Shown here piece after piece: positions 24,424 through 33,661 of a stretch of 64,000 nt of DNA (its first letter is position 1; the number at the start of each line of letters is the position of its first letter). The DNA is from Emticicia agri. Its GTDB lineage: Bacteria > Bacteroidota > Bacteroidia > Cytophagales > Spirosomataceae. Below the pieces are notes generated by a model, which worked only from the letters and a program-made list of their open reading frames with translations, ran no database searches and had not been told where the DNA came from. The stretch spans positions 59,887-123,886 of the forward strand of contig NZ_SEWF01000018.1 of NCBI RefSeq assembly GCF_004168285.1, written 5' to 3'. Made by a program: the position numbers and the translations under genes.

Positions 24424-26586
24424 ATGAACCGAATCATCTTAGTATATATATTTATTCTGATTACACACCTCAGTTTTGCACAAAACCAACCTGCAATTAT
24501 TGTAAAAGACAGCAAAACAAAAGAGCCTTTGATTGGCGCAACAGTTACCATTAAAGGAACAAGAATTGGCGGAACAACGGACATTGAAGGCAAAATCAGT
24601 CTGAAAAGCGTTGCAAATGGCGAACGAACCATTCTTGTTTCATTTATTAGCTATACAAATGCCGAACAGAAAATCACTTTCCCGGTTAGTTCAGACATAG
24701 AGGTACTGTTGGAGAGTGCTCATGAAGAATTAGAAGAAGTAGTGGTTACTACTACCCGTATCAGTCGTAATATTGAAAATATTCCTACCCGTATTGAGGC
24801 TATATCCTTAGAAGAAATTGATGAAAAAGCCAATATGCGACCCAATAATGTATCTATGATTCTGCATGAAAGCACAGGCATACAGGTACAGCAGACCAGC
24901 TATACATCGGCTAATCAGAGTATCAGGATTCAAGGGCTTGACGGAAAATACACCCAGATTCTGAAAGATGGTTTTCCGACTTTCGGTGGGTTTTCGAGTG
25001 GATTAAGTTTGTTGGACATTCCGCCTTTAGACCTTCGTCAGGTAGAAATCATCAAGGGTTCGGCTTCTACACTTTACGGTGGTGGGGCTATTGCAGGGGT
25101 TGTTAATTTTATTTCTAAAGAGCCGAGGGAAAAACAGGAGTTTTCTGCGATTATTAACCAGACAAGTACCGGAGGAGGAACTAATTTCAGTGCATTTTCG
25201 GCCAAGCGAAATAATAAAATTGGCTACTCTGTACTGGTTTCGGGTACAATTCAGAAACCTTATGATGTGGACAAAGACGACTTTACTGAAATTCCGAAGA
25301 ACCGGGATTTAAACATTAACCCACGTCTATTTGTCTATTTCAGTGATAAGACCAAACTGATAGCTGGCAATTCGACTACTTTTCAGAATCGTTTCGGGGG
25401 TGATGTATTCGTGATTAATGGGAAAGCCGACAGTCAGCATACTTATTTCGAAAAAAACGAATCGGTGCGCAATATTTCAACCTTGCAGTTGAGTAATCAG
25501 ATTTCTGAAAACAAACAGTTTGTTTTTAAGCAAAGTTTCAGTGTTTTCGACAGGCAAATTAAAGTTCCCGGATATAATTTCAGAGGTTTGCAAACCAATG
25601 CTTATACCGACTTTTCTTTTATATCGCACAAAAACAATCATGACATTGTGATAGGTGCCAACCTGATTTTTGACGATTTCAAGGAAAAAGAAAGCCTGAA
25701 ACCACGCACTGAAAATAATTTTATTGCAGGTGCCTATATACAGGATAACTGGGATATAACAGAAAAATTTCTGATGGAAGGCGGATTCAGGCTTGACTAT
25801 GCCAAACGATATGACGTTTTTCCTTTACCCCGATTCTCGGCCTTATATAAAATTTCAGAGCATTGGAGTAGCCGCCTGGGTGGTGGATTAGGCTATAAAT
25901 TGCCGACCATGTTTACGGAAGCTACCGAAACATTGGCCTTTCAGAATGTGCTGGCAATTAACACCCAGGCAAAAGCTGAAAAATCGTATGGAAGTACTTT
26001 TGACTTTAACTACCAGAATACTTTCGGCGATAATTTCAGTATTACAGCTAACCAAATGTTCTTTTTTACCCGGATTAACGAACCTCTGGTGCTCAGAACA
26101 AATGCCATTGGTGAGCTTTATTTTGAAAATGCTGCAAAGCCTGTATTGTCAAGAGGTTTTGAAACAAATCTGAGGTTTACCTTTGCCGACTGGGTGAAGT
26201 TTTTTGTTGGCTATACCTTTACCGATGCCAAAGCTACTTATAAAAACACCAATCAGACAGTTCCTTTATTGCCTAAAAACAAAGTAAATATGGCACTACT
26301 GGCTGAGAAGCACCGTAATTTCAAGGTTGGCTTAGAGGGATATTATTCAGGCAGACAGGTATTAAGCGATGGCCGCTTAACCCCGCAATACTGGGAGTTT
26401 GGCTTATTTTTAGAGAAAACTTTTGGTAAAATCACCGTATTTGCCAATGCTGAAAACTTTACAGATACCCGACAAAATCGCTTTGAAAAAGTGGTATTCG
26501 ATGCCCACAACTCTCCTAAGTTTAATGAGGTTTATACACACACAGAAGGGCGTTCATTCAACGGGGGAATTAAGATAAAGTTGTAA
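24424..26586 (+). CDS. TonB-dependent receptor of the metal locus
   Basis: The 720-aa outer membrane protein has a signal peptide (about 1-19, THLSFAQ), a CarboxypepD_reg-like domain (about 22-100, EPLIGATVTIKGTRIGGTTD), a plug (about 115-225, GIQVQQTSYTSANQSIRIQG and SASTLYGGGAIAGVVNFISK) and a barrel to the C-terminal GGIKIKL. It is shorter than SusC and has no SusD partner, so it is a CirA/FepA-like receptor for a metal complex. It is followed 36 bp later by the P-type ATPase and preceded by the DUF6660 protein. Substrate candidates are Zn, Co, Cu or a metallophore (inference). Confidence 0.92.
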   Translation: MNRIILVYIFILITHLSFAQNQPAIIVKDSKTKEPLIGATVTIKGTRIGGTTDIEGKISLKSVANGERTILVSFISYTNAEQKITFPVSSDIEVLLESAHEELEEVVVTTTRISRNIENIPTRIEAISLEEIDEKANMRPNNVSMILHESTGIQVQQTSYTSANQSIRIQGLDGKYTQILKDGFPTFGGFSSGLSLLDIPPLDLRQVEIIKGSASTLYGGGAIAGVVNFISKEPREKQEFSAIINQTSTGGGTNFSAFSAKRNNKIGYSVLVSGTIQKPYDVDKDDFTEIPKNRDLNINPRLFVYFSDKTKLIAGNSTTFQNRFGGDVFVINGKADSQHTYFEKNESVRNISTLQLSNQISENKQFVFKQSFSVFDRQIKVPGYNFRGLQTNAYTDFSFISHKNNHDIVIGANLIFDDFKEKESLKPRTENNFIAGAYIQDNWDITEKFLMEGGFRLDYAKRYDVFPLPRFSALYKISEHWSSRLGGGLGYKLPTMFTEATETLAFQNVLAINTQAKAEKSYGSTFDFNYQNTFGDNFSITANQMFFFTRINEPLVLRTNAIGELYFENAAKPVLSRGFETNLRFTFADWVKFFVGYTFTDAKATYKNTNQTVPLLPKNKVNMALLAEKHRNFKVGLEGYYSGRQVLSDGRLTPQYWEFGLFLEKTFGKITVFANAENFTDTRQNRFEKVVFDAHNSPKFNEVYTHTEGRSFNGGIKIKL

Positions 26587-26622
26587 ATGTTAATTAATAA
26601 TGGTTTCTAAAATGATACATAT

Positions 26623-28758
26623 ATGAAACATGACCACGACCATGAACATCTGCATAAGCATCCACCGGGTGTCAATACAGACCCTAATCATGTGCATACT
26701 TATGATGAGCAAGGGCAAATGACTTGCTGTTCTTTGGAAGAGAAAATTTATACACAAGCCCATGCTAAAGATTTGCTGGTTCCGAAAGGAGCTGCAAAAA
26801 AAGCGCATAAAAATTATAGTGAATGTTGCGCTCATGAGGCAGAGCAGGAACATACACACGACCCTGAACATGACCACAATAATGAACATGGTGGAGCCGT
26901 AGGTTGGAAACAATACCTCCCTGCTATTATCAGCCTTGCTATGTTATTGGTGGGTATTGCATTAGATAATTATATTGTCAATAGTTTCTTTAATAGCTAT
27001 ATCCGATTGGCATGGTACCTGATTGCGTATTATCCGGTAGGTTTTCCGGTAATGCAAGAGGCGTGGGAGGCCATCAGACGAAAAGAAATTTTCACTGAAT
27101 TTACCTTAATGGTAATGGCTACTATCGGTGCTTTTGTGATAGGCGAATACCCAGAGGGTGTGGCAGTAATGCTGTTCTATGCCGTGGGAGAATTATTCCA
27201 GAGTATGGCGGTGAACAGAGCTAAAAATAATATAAAAGCATTGCTTGATATTCGTCCTGCTTCGGCCAGTGTTTTAAGAAACAAAACCTATCAGGAAGTA
27301 AAACCTGAAGAAGTACAGATTGGCGAAACAATTCAGATTAAAGCAGGTGAAAAAGTACCATTAGATGGAGAAATGCTCAGTGAAAGCAGTAGTTTCAATA
27401 CTGCCGCTCTTACAGGAGAAAGTAAACCTAAAACCATTATGAAAGGTGAGCCGGTACTGGCCGGAATGTTGAATCTGGAAAAAGTGATTGAGTTGAAAGT
27501 CAGCAAAAAGTTTGCTGACAGTTCTTTAGCCCGTATTCTTGACATGGTACAGAATGCCACCACAAGAAAAGCCAAAACCGAACTGCTCATTCGGAAATTT
27601 GCCAGAATATATACACCTGTTGTATTTTTTCTTGCATTAGCAGTAATTCTGTTCCCAGCGCTTTTTGTTGAAAATTATGTTTTCAATGATTGGCTGTACC
27701 GGGGGTTGATTTTCTTGGTTATATCATGCCCTTGTGCATTGGTCATTTCTATTCCTCTCGGTTATTTTGGTGGTATCGGAGCAGCCTCTCGCAATGGTAT
27801 CCTGTTTAAAGGCTCCAATTACCTCGACCTCATAACCAAAGTAAATACAGTGGTAATGGACAAAACAGGTACCCTGACTAAAGGCGTATTCAAGGTACAG
27901 AACATGGTTACCGAAAACCTGAATAAAGAAGAATTTATAAAACTGGCAGCAGCACTGGAAAGTAAATCAACTCACCCGATAGCCAAGGCCATTGCCCAAT
28001 ATGCCTCTGGTAAAAAGACACTCTTGGTTTCCGATATTGAAGAGATTTCAGGGCATGGGCTAAAAGGGAATGTTGACGGCAAAGAAGTTCTGGCGGGTAA
28101 TCTTAAATTGTTACAGAAATTCAGTATAGGCTACGATAAAGCATTAGAGCAAATTGTAGAAACAATTGTAGTAGTAGCTATTGATGGAAAATATGCAGGT
28201 TATATTATTATTGCAGATGAGATAAAAGAAGATGCCGTTGAGGCAATTAAACAATTGCATAAAAATGGAATAACCCAGACCATTATGCTCAGTGGTGATA
28301 AAACTTCTATTACCCAAAAAGTAGCTAAAACCATTGGTATTGATACAGCTTTCGGAGATTTATTACCGGAACATAAGGTAGAAAAAGTTGAAGAGTTACG
28401 GAAAGACCCAACAAAGGTAACTGCATTTGTAGGCGATGGTATTAATGATGCTCCTGTATTAGCACTCAGCGATGTAGGTATTGCAATGGGCGCAATGGGT
28501 AGCGATGCCGCCATTGAAACAGCCGATGTGGTGATTCAAACCGACCAGCCATCTAAAATTGCAACGGCTATCAGGATAGGTAAAGCCACAAAAAACATTG
28601 TTATTCAGAATATAGTACTGGCATTTGTGGTAAAGGTAATTGTACTGCTATTGGGTGCAGGCGGAGTAGCCACAATGTGGGAGGCAGTATTTGCCGATGT
28701 AGGCGTAGCCCTCTTAGCGATTCTCAACGCAGTCAGGGTTCAGCGAATGACATTTTAA
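26623..28758 (+). CDS. Heavy-metal P1B-type ATPase with His-rich N-terminus (Zn/Cd/Co/Pb type)
   Basis: The 711-aa transporter has a cytoplasmic N-terminus (1-90) packed with His (MKHDHDHEHLHKH, EHTHDPEHDHNNEHGG) and a few Cys (TCCSL, ECC), in place of a canonical GMxCxxC domain. TM helices start near 97. The transport motif is CPC (369-371 in SCPCALV), the phosphorylated residue is D413 in DKTGTLTKG, TGES is the dephosphorylation loop, THPIAKA is the nucleotide-binding HP motif and GDGINDAP the hinge. The pattern fits ZntA-like Zn/Cd/Pb/Co efflux. It has a strong terminator after it. Pairing with a TonB receptor is common in Bacteroidota, but whether import and export are coupled is unknown. 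Confidence 0.93.
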   Translation: MKHDHDHEHLHKHPPGVNTDPNHVHTYDEQGQMTCCSLEEKIYTQAHAKDLLVPKGAAKKAHKNYSECCAHEAEQEHTHDPEHDHNNEHGGAVGWKQYLPAIISLAMLLVGIALDNYIVNSFFNSYIRLAWYLIAYYPVGFPVMQEAWEAIRRKEIFTEFTLMVMATIGAFVIGEYPEGVAVMLFYAVGELFQSMAVNRAKNNIKALLDIRPASASVLRNKTYQEVKPEEVQIGETIQIKAGEKVPLDGEMLSESSSFNTAALTGESKPKTIMKGEPVLAGMLNLEKVIELKVSKKFADSSLARILDMVQNATTRKAKTELLIRKFARIYTPVVFFLALAVILFPALFVENYVFNDWLYRGLIFLVISCPCALVISIPLGYFGGIGAASRNGILFKGSNYLDLITKVNTVVMDKTGTLTKGVFKVQNMVTENLNKEEFIKLAAALESKSTHPIAKAIAQYASGKKTLLVSDIEEISGHGLKGNVDGKEVLAGNLKLLQKFSIGYDKALEQIVETIVVVAIDGKYAGYIIIADEIKEDAVEAIKQLHKNGITQTIMLSGDKTSITQKVAKTIGIDTAFGDLLPEHKVEKVEELRKDPTKVTAFVGDGINDAPVLALSDVGIAMGAMGSDAAIETADVVIQTDQPSKIATAIRIGKATKNIVIQNIVLAFVVKVIVLLLGAGGVATMWEAVFADVGVALLAILNAVRVQRMTF

Positions 28759-28780
28759 AAATCTTAGGAGATTTAAACCC

Positions 28781-28810
28781 GAGGTAGTTCACAAACGAAC
28801 TACCTCTTTT
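28781..28810 (+). terminator. Terminator of the metal locus
   Basis: Perfect 10-bp stem GAGGTAGTTC / GAACTACCTC with a 6-nt loop and a T run, 22 bp after the ATPase stop. Confidence 0.88.
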
Positions 28811-28945
28811 TCATTTATAGGAGTTCATCTCCTACAGTTTTGTAATACTTACACATAAAAATATAGCCTATTAGCTTCCACATCTTCTGCTAAAATTGTA
28901 CATTTAGGTTCTTTAGTTGCATTCAGGCAATAAAACAACAAAATC

Positions 28946-30115
28946 ATGCAGGAGACCCTATCCAGACAAAAGTTTCTTCAATATACTGCCGCTGCAGGAG
29001 CCGCCTTTCTACTCTCGTCTTTAGAAAGCTTTGCTGCTAAAAAAGAAGATAAAAAATTAAAAGTGGCTGTTATTGGTTGTGGCAATGTCAGCAACCGCTA
29101 TTTACCTCAATTACTATCATCTCCGGTAATAGAAGTTGTGAGCCTGTGCGATATAAAGCCGCAAAGAGCCGTTGACCAGAATACCCAATATAAAGTCAAT
29201 GCAAAAACCTACGGCAATATTGACGATATGCTGGCAGGTGTACCCTTTGATATGATGGTAACACTGACCGATATGCAGGCACATGGCGACCTGAACAAAA
29301 AAGCATTATTGGCAGGCAAGCACGTATGGAGCGAAAAACCGATGGCAAACACCTATGCCGAAGGAAAGGCATTGCTTGAATTAGCCAAAAGAAAGAAACT
29401 CCGAATCTGGGGAGCACCAGCAGTAGTGAACAGCCCTCAGTTTGCTTTTATGAGCAAAACCATTCAGGAGGGTAAATTGGGCAGAATTGCCTCTGCTCAT
29501 GGTCAATACGGGCATACAGGCCCTACCTGGAGTGCTTTCTTTTATGAAAAAGGAGGCGGCAGTATGCCTGACCTTGGGGTATATAATATGGCTACCCTAA
29601 CAGGTTTATTGGGTCCGGCCAGAAGTATAATGGCCATGACCAGCATTGTGAACCCAGAAAGAAATGTGGACGACAAAGGCAAAATAAAAGTAGAGGCAGA
29701 AGACAATGCCCATATATTGCTCGAACACGACAAAGGTATTATCTCACACGTGATGTGTGGGTTCAATTACTTTGACCCTCACGGACATGAAGCAGGAGCA
29801 CAAAGCCTACATTCTATCCAGATTTTTGGAGACTATGGCAATATGCGTTTGATTGGCTATGACTGGGAAACCAATGGCGTTATATTAGATACCTCATGGA
29901 CCGAACCTCCGTTATTAACAGCAACTGACAAAGGAGGTTATGAATGGCAGGAAGGGGCAAGAGTGGTAGGCGAAAGTCTGGTAAAAGGCATTGAACCCCG
30001 TATTAATGTAGAACACGCTTTGCACGTCTTAGAAATCATAGAGGCTGCGAGGAAATCTTCTGCTACCGGAATGAAAATTAAATTAACCAGCACCTTTAAA
30101 TGGCCAATGGTTTGA
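28946..30115 (+). CDS. Exported Gfo/Idh/MocA family oxidoreductase
   Basis: A 389-aa protein with an N-terminal export-like segment (about 1-30, AAAGAAFLLSSLESFAA), a Rossmann domain (VAVIGCGNVSNRYLPQLL, about 37-155) with the conserved EKPMAN Lys, and a C-terminal alpha/beta dehydrogenase domain. Family members oxidise or reduce sugars and inositols with NAD(P), or act as glycosidases through bound NAD. Bacteroidota versions are usually Tat-exported. Here the n-region reads LSRQKFLQYT, so the twin arginine is Arg-Gln. The Tat signal is either atypical or weak. It stands alone, with terminators or repeats on either side. Confidence 0.88.
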   Translation: MQETLSRQKFLQYTAAAGAAFLLSSLESFAAKKEDKKLKVAVIGCGNVSNRYLPQLLSSPVIEVVSLCDIKPQRAVDQNTQYKVNAKTYGNIDDMLAGVPFDMMVTLTDMQAHGDLNKKALLAGKHVWSEKPMANTYAEGKALLELAKRKKLRIWGAPAVVNSPQFAFMSKTIQEGKLGRIASAHGQYGHTGPTWSAFFYEKGGGSMPDLGVYNMATLTGLLGPARSIMAMTSIVNPERNVDDKGKIKVEAEDNAHILLEHDKGIISHVMCGFNYFDPHGHEAGAQSLHSIQIFGDYGNMRLIGYDWETNGVILDTSWTEPPLLTATDKGGYEWQEGARVVGESLVKGIEPRINVEHALHVLEIIEAARKSSATGMKIKLTSTFKWPMV

Positions 30116-30220
30116 TGAATTTAGTGATTGAATGAATGAGCGATTGAGTAATTATTCTTAAAAGGGATTTACGCTTGCAATATGTAGTAATTTGTTTAGT
30201 CTTTAATTTCAAAAAAATAA

Positions 30221-30244
30221 TCACTCAATCACTCAATCACTCAA
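30221..30244. repeat. Three perfect 8-bp tandem repeats (TCACTCAA)
   Basis: TCACTCAA repeated three times between the oxidoreductase and the 1101-aa protein gene. An inverted, less regular copy (GATTGAATGAATGAGCGATT...) lies about 95 bp upstream at 30125-30150, so the transcript could fold. Related GAGTGATT words recur near 5155-5180 and 62838. Confidence 0.6.
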
Positions 30245-30311
30245 TAATTCCACACATATATAGTTAAATAGCAGAAAGTAAATTACTTTTGGATAAAAAT
30301 GTTGCTTGCTT

Positions 30312-33300
30312 ATGAAACACATACTTTTTTTTATATTTTCCTTTTTTAGCCTTACCACTTTTGCCCAGAGTTTAACTGAAGACCAGGTCAAAAAATACCT
30401 TGACGCCCTACAAAAAGAAACCATTATTTCAGAGTTTGGTAAAGATGGATTCCTGAAAGCCATAGCCAAAGACAACCCCGCCATCAAGCAACGTTTATCA
30501 GGAATACCCTTTGGCGGATTAAATAAACTTCCTGATTCCGTATTTAAATCAAGAGCAGCTATATTAGGGTATATAGGTCTTTTTGAAGTCATTCGTAATG
30601 TAGGCTCAGCAGCAGATGAGTTGGTTCAACTCCGTGAAATGGCTGAAAGAATCTTAGGTGAAAGTATGTATTTCAAGCCTGATATTGAAGGCGAAGTAAA
30701 TGCCAAGAATCCTATTTCTTTTTTAGCTTTAGAACAGAACCTGAAACCCTCTAAAGAAAACTACCTGCTATTAGCCGATAAACTGAGAGCAATTCAACTG
30801 ATAGATAAGAGAGTGTATGATGAATTGCTACAATGGCTCGAAAAAGACCGTATTAAACTCATTAACGATTTTGGATTCTTTATTTATGCCGCCAGACAAA
30901 CCTGGTTTTACGATAATTATGCTGCTCAGAAAGCCCTTCAAATCAGTTTCATAGATAGTTTACAGGCAACAGGCATGTTAGCCAAAGAAAAGGCAGAAAT
31001 GCTTAAAAATTCTTATACACCTTTTGAAATAAAAAGCAAAATAGACATCCTGTCTTTGTGCAACAATGTAGTGGTTATTCCGAATGAACAAGGGAATTTC
31101 ACACGGGAAGAAATCTACAAGAATCTTTTCAGTGAAATAAAAAACAAACTACTGCCGGAGTTTGCCTTTAGCAATTTTTCAGTAAAAGAGATTAACAAAA
31201 CTCAAACAAGCCCTTCGTTGAACGGACCAATGGGTCTGGGAATCAATAATCCTTTCAATAAAGACAAAAAATCTTATCGCCTGCAATATACGGTTGATGG
31301 TCTTAACTATGCGCAAAAAGCAGATACTGACTTTTCCTGGCTGAAATCCCTCAATAAAATTATTCCTCCAGATATACACATCGACTCTACTATTATCCAA
31401 TCTTATGCAGTGGTTCTGTCACCGCTCATTGGAATTGCCATTAAAGATTTTCGATCAATCAATGATTATCTGATAGACAAAAAATCGAATAAAAGGCTCA
31501 TTATTGTAGCCAATGATATAAACCCTTTAATCCCTGTCAGAGATGCAAGAAAAGCATTAGCACTGGTAGATAGTGTGCAAAGCCTTGCTTTTAAATCAGG
31601 TTTTCAGGATAATGCTTATGTAGGCATGCTATTGGGTTTAGAAAAACCGGATTTTTCGAAAAAATTCAGTCGGGAAAACCTTACTGCTATCATCAAAGAC
31701 TTTCAGGAAAATGATATTTTGCCGGCTGACAACCAGGAATCCATAGAAAAAGCCATTGTTGATTTCAGATTTGAGTCTGAAAACAGAAGTAATGTCAAAA
31801 GAAGTCTTTTATTGAGTTTTCCGGCTATTATTGCCCAGACCGACTTTGACCAGAAAAATGAAACTGAAAAGATAAACGCATTTAAAACATTCATCGCTGA
31901 ACTGACACGCGTTTCCCGTGGGCAATTTAAACCAGAAAAGGTTACTGATAATTTTGAAAACGAATTATCCAAAAGCATAGAAAAAGACCGCAATCTGGTA
32001 ATGAGTTTCAGACTCAAAGATAAAAAATATGAGTACAAGCAAGAAATACCTAAAATTGACAAAGAACTAATAGAAGCGCAAAAAGGTCTGAAAAAAAACA
32101 ACTATCTCGACTTTGATAATTTATATCTGAACGAATATCAAATCATTGAACTGATTAACGCAGCCTTGGAAGAAAACAAGATTGATGGTACTTTTTATAA
32201 AATCGCCAGAAATCCTAATTACCTTGATTATACAAACCGGAGCAATTACATTTTTCTGACTAAGAAACAGTACGATTACATTGAGAATAACCATCATGAG
32301 ATATTCAGTGAGCCTGCTTCTGAAAACGCCTACCACTCTTATCAGTCGCAGATAGCGGCATTCAGTACAGAAGAATTTGCAGATGCATTGCAAAGAGAAA
32401 ATATGCTGACCGAAGAAGCCAGAAAAACACTCGATTTGAAAAAAAGCAAAGAACCATCTGACATCTTGAAAGTAAGTTCTCAAGCGGTGCTGATTGATAT
32501 GAACGAATTGACAGGCAAAAATGAAACTGAAGTTTATACCTATATTCTTAATAAATTCGGTGCTAAACTATTGCCTGATGCCAGATTTACAGAAATTAAT
32601 TATAAAAAGGCCAGAGAATCATCTGAATCAAACGAATACGGTGAATATCGGGTATCATTAAAAATCAATGGTAAACCTTATGAGCAAACACTTTATGTTT
32701 CAATGCCCAAGTTAATTCAGAATGCCCTCGATTCGCTTAAAAATGAAAAATCTCAATATTTTCCGGGAATAGGTGAAAATCAGTTTAAAACCATAAATGA
32801 TTATCTGACCGACACCGCCTCTCCGCATAGATTGGTTATTGTATGTGATTACCGAAGCCCGATGCTTTCATTTGTGCTATTTGATAGTACACAGGCAAAT
32901 CTGGTTGCAGAAACACTACCCAATAATTATGTTGATTTTGGCATGTATGACCGTGAGTTCAGTCGTGATAGCTTGCAGAATACACTTTTTGAATTTGGCC
33001 GCTTAGGATTTATTGAGCCAATGAATGAAGCACAGAAAGAAGATTTCATTCTGAAATTCCGACGTTCACCTGTTTCAAGCAAATTATTGCTCGAAACGCT
33101 TCCAAAAGTTATTGCGAAAAGCAATATGTGGGAGTTAGACTATTATAGAGATGTCTATAAAGCATTGATTGATTCACTAAAAACCATAGCCAAAGGACAA
33201 TTTAATCCGCTGAAAATAGAAGACAATTTTCAGAAAATGCTAAAAAAAGGCGAAAACAACGACAGAACCTTCAAGTATAGTTTCGAACTGAACAATAAAA

Positions 33301-33617
33301 AATATAGCGAAAGTCAGTTTATCAAAGGTATTCCTAAGACAAAAAATAAAGACAACCAGCCAGAGTACGATTATTTTGAGTTTGATACAGCCAAGCTGAT
33401 TGAATTAGTAAATAAATCTTTAGCAGAGCAAAATTCTGACCATACCTTTTATGAATTATCGGGTAGTGATGACGACGAACTCACAGGGCCTCAGTTTATT
33501 TTCTTATCAGCCAAACAATATCGCTGGATAAAAATAAAGTACCCTGAGATTTTTGAAAACTACGAAGACACCCGAATGTATGATTCTGATAAAATAGAAG
33601 ATACAAATAAAAATTAG
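30312..33617 (+). CDS. Large exported protein of unknown function with internal tandem duplication
   Basis: Not recognised. The start is taken at ATG 30312 (1101 aa). The longer frame begins with a TTG two codons earlier and adds nothing. A signal peptide (about 1-19, SLTTFAQ) is followed by a helical region (20-210). Two diverged copies of one module follow, at about 213-668 and 688-1090. Colinear matches are KLLPEFAF at 279 with KLLPDARF at 752, SINDYLID at 382 with TINDYLTD at 827, GQFKPEKVTDNF at 537 with GQFNPLKIEDNF at 962, and IFLTKKQYDYI at 647 with IFLSAKQYRWI at 1063. It is Lys/Asp/Glu-rich, with no TM helix, catalytic motif or sorting domain seen. It ends 44 bp before the PQQ dehydrogenase gene and may be cotranscribed. 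Confidence 0.85.
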   Translation: MKHILFFIFSFFSLTTFAQSLTEDQVKKYLDALQKETIISEFGKDGFLKAIAKDNPAIKQRLSGIPFGGLNKLPDSVFKSRAAILGYIGLFEVIRNVGSAADELVQLREMAERILGESMYFKPDIEGEVNAKNPISFLALEQNLKPSKENYLLLADKLRAIQLIDKRVYDELLQWLEKDRIKLINDFGFFIYAARQTWFYDNYAAQKALQISFIDSLQATGMLAKEKAEMLKNSYTPFEIKSKIDILSLCNNVVVIPNEQGNFTREEIYKNLFSEIKNKLLPEFAFSNFSVKEINKTQTSPSLNGPMGLGINNPFNKDKKSYRLQYTVDGLNYAQKADTDFSWLKSLNKIIPPDIHIDSTIIQSYAVVLSPLIGIAIKDFRSINDYLIDKKSNKRLIIVANDINPLIPVRDARKALALVDSVQSLAFKSGFQDNAYVGMLLGLEKPDFSKKFSRENLTAIIKDFQENDILPADNQESIEKAIVDFRFESENRSNVKRSLLLSFPAIIAQTDFDQKNETEKINAFKTFIAELTRVSRGQFKPEKVTDNFENELSKSIEKDRNLVMSFRLKDKKYEYKQEIPKIDKELIEAQKGLKKNNYLDFDNLYLNEYQIIELINAALEENKIDGTFYKIARNPNYLDYTNRSNYIFLTKKQYDYIENNHHEIFSEPASENAYHSYQSQIAAFSTEEFADALQRENMLTEEARKTLDLKKSKEPSDILKVSSQAVLIDMNELTGKNETEVYTYILNKFGAKLLPDARFTEINYKKARESSESNEYGEYRVSLKINGKPYEQTLYVSMPKLIQNALDSLKNEKSQYFPGIGENQFKTINDYLTDTASPHRLVIVCDYRSPMLSFVLFDSTQANLVAETLPNNYVDFGMYDREFSRDSLQNTLFEFGRLGFIEPMNEAQKEDFILKFRRSPVSSKLLLETLPKVIAKSNMWELDYYRDVYKALIDSLKTIAKGQFNPLKIEDNFQKMLKKGENNDRTFKYSFELNNKKYSESQFIKGIPKTKNKDNQPEYDYFEFDTAKLIELVNKSLAEQNSDHTFYELSGSDDDELTGPQFIFLSAKQYRWIKIKYPEIFENYEDTRMYDSDKIEDTNKN

Positions 33618-33661
33618 GCACTAACTATATTGTCTATTAAACATAACACTTATTACGACCT

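Noticed and set aside
24372..24554. 60-aa plus-strand ORF overlapping the TonB receptor start
   Set aside because: It runs out of frame through the conserved signal peptide and first domain of the receptor.
26590..26913. 107-aa reverse ORF over the start of the P-type ATPase
   Set aside because: It is antisense to the His-rich coding tail (Met/Val-rich complement of CAT/CAC codons).
30221..30244. Short direct repeats that could suggest a CRISPR array
   Set aside because: The repeats are 8 bp, directly adjacent, without spacers and with no cas genes in the window.
31703..32101. 132-aa reverse-strand frame inside the 1101-aa protein gene
   Set aside because: It is fully antisense to a coherent duplicated protein and has no promoter or recognisable domain.
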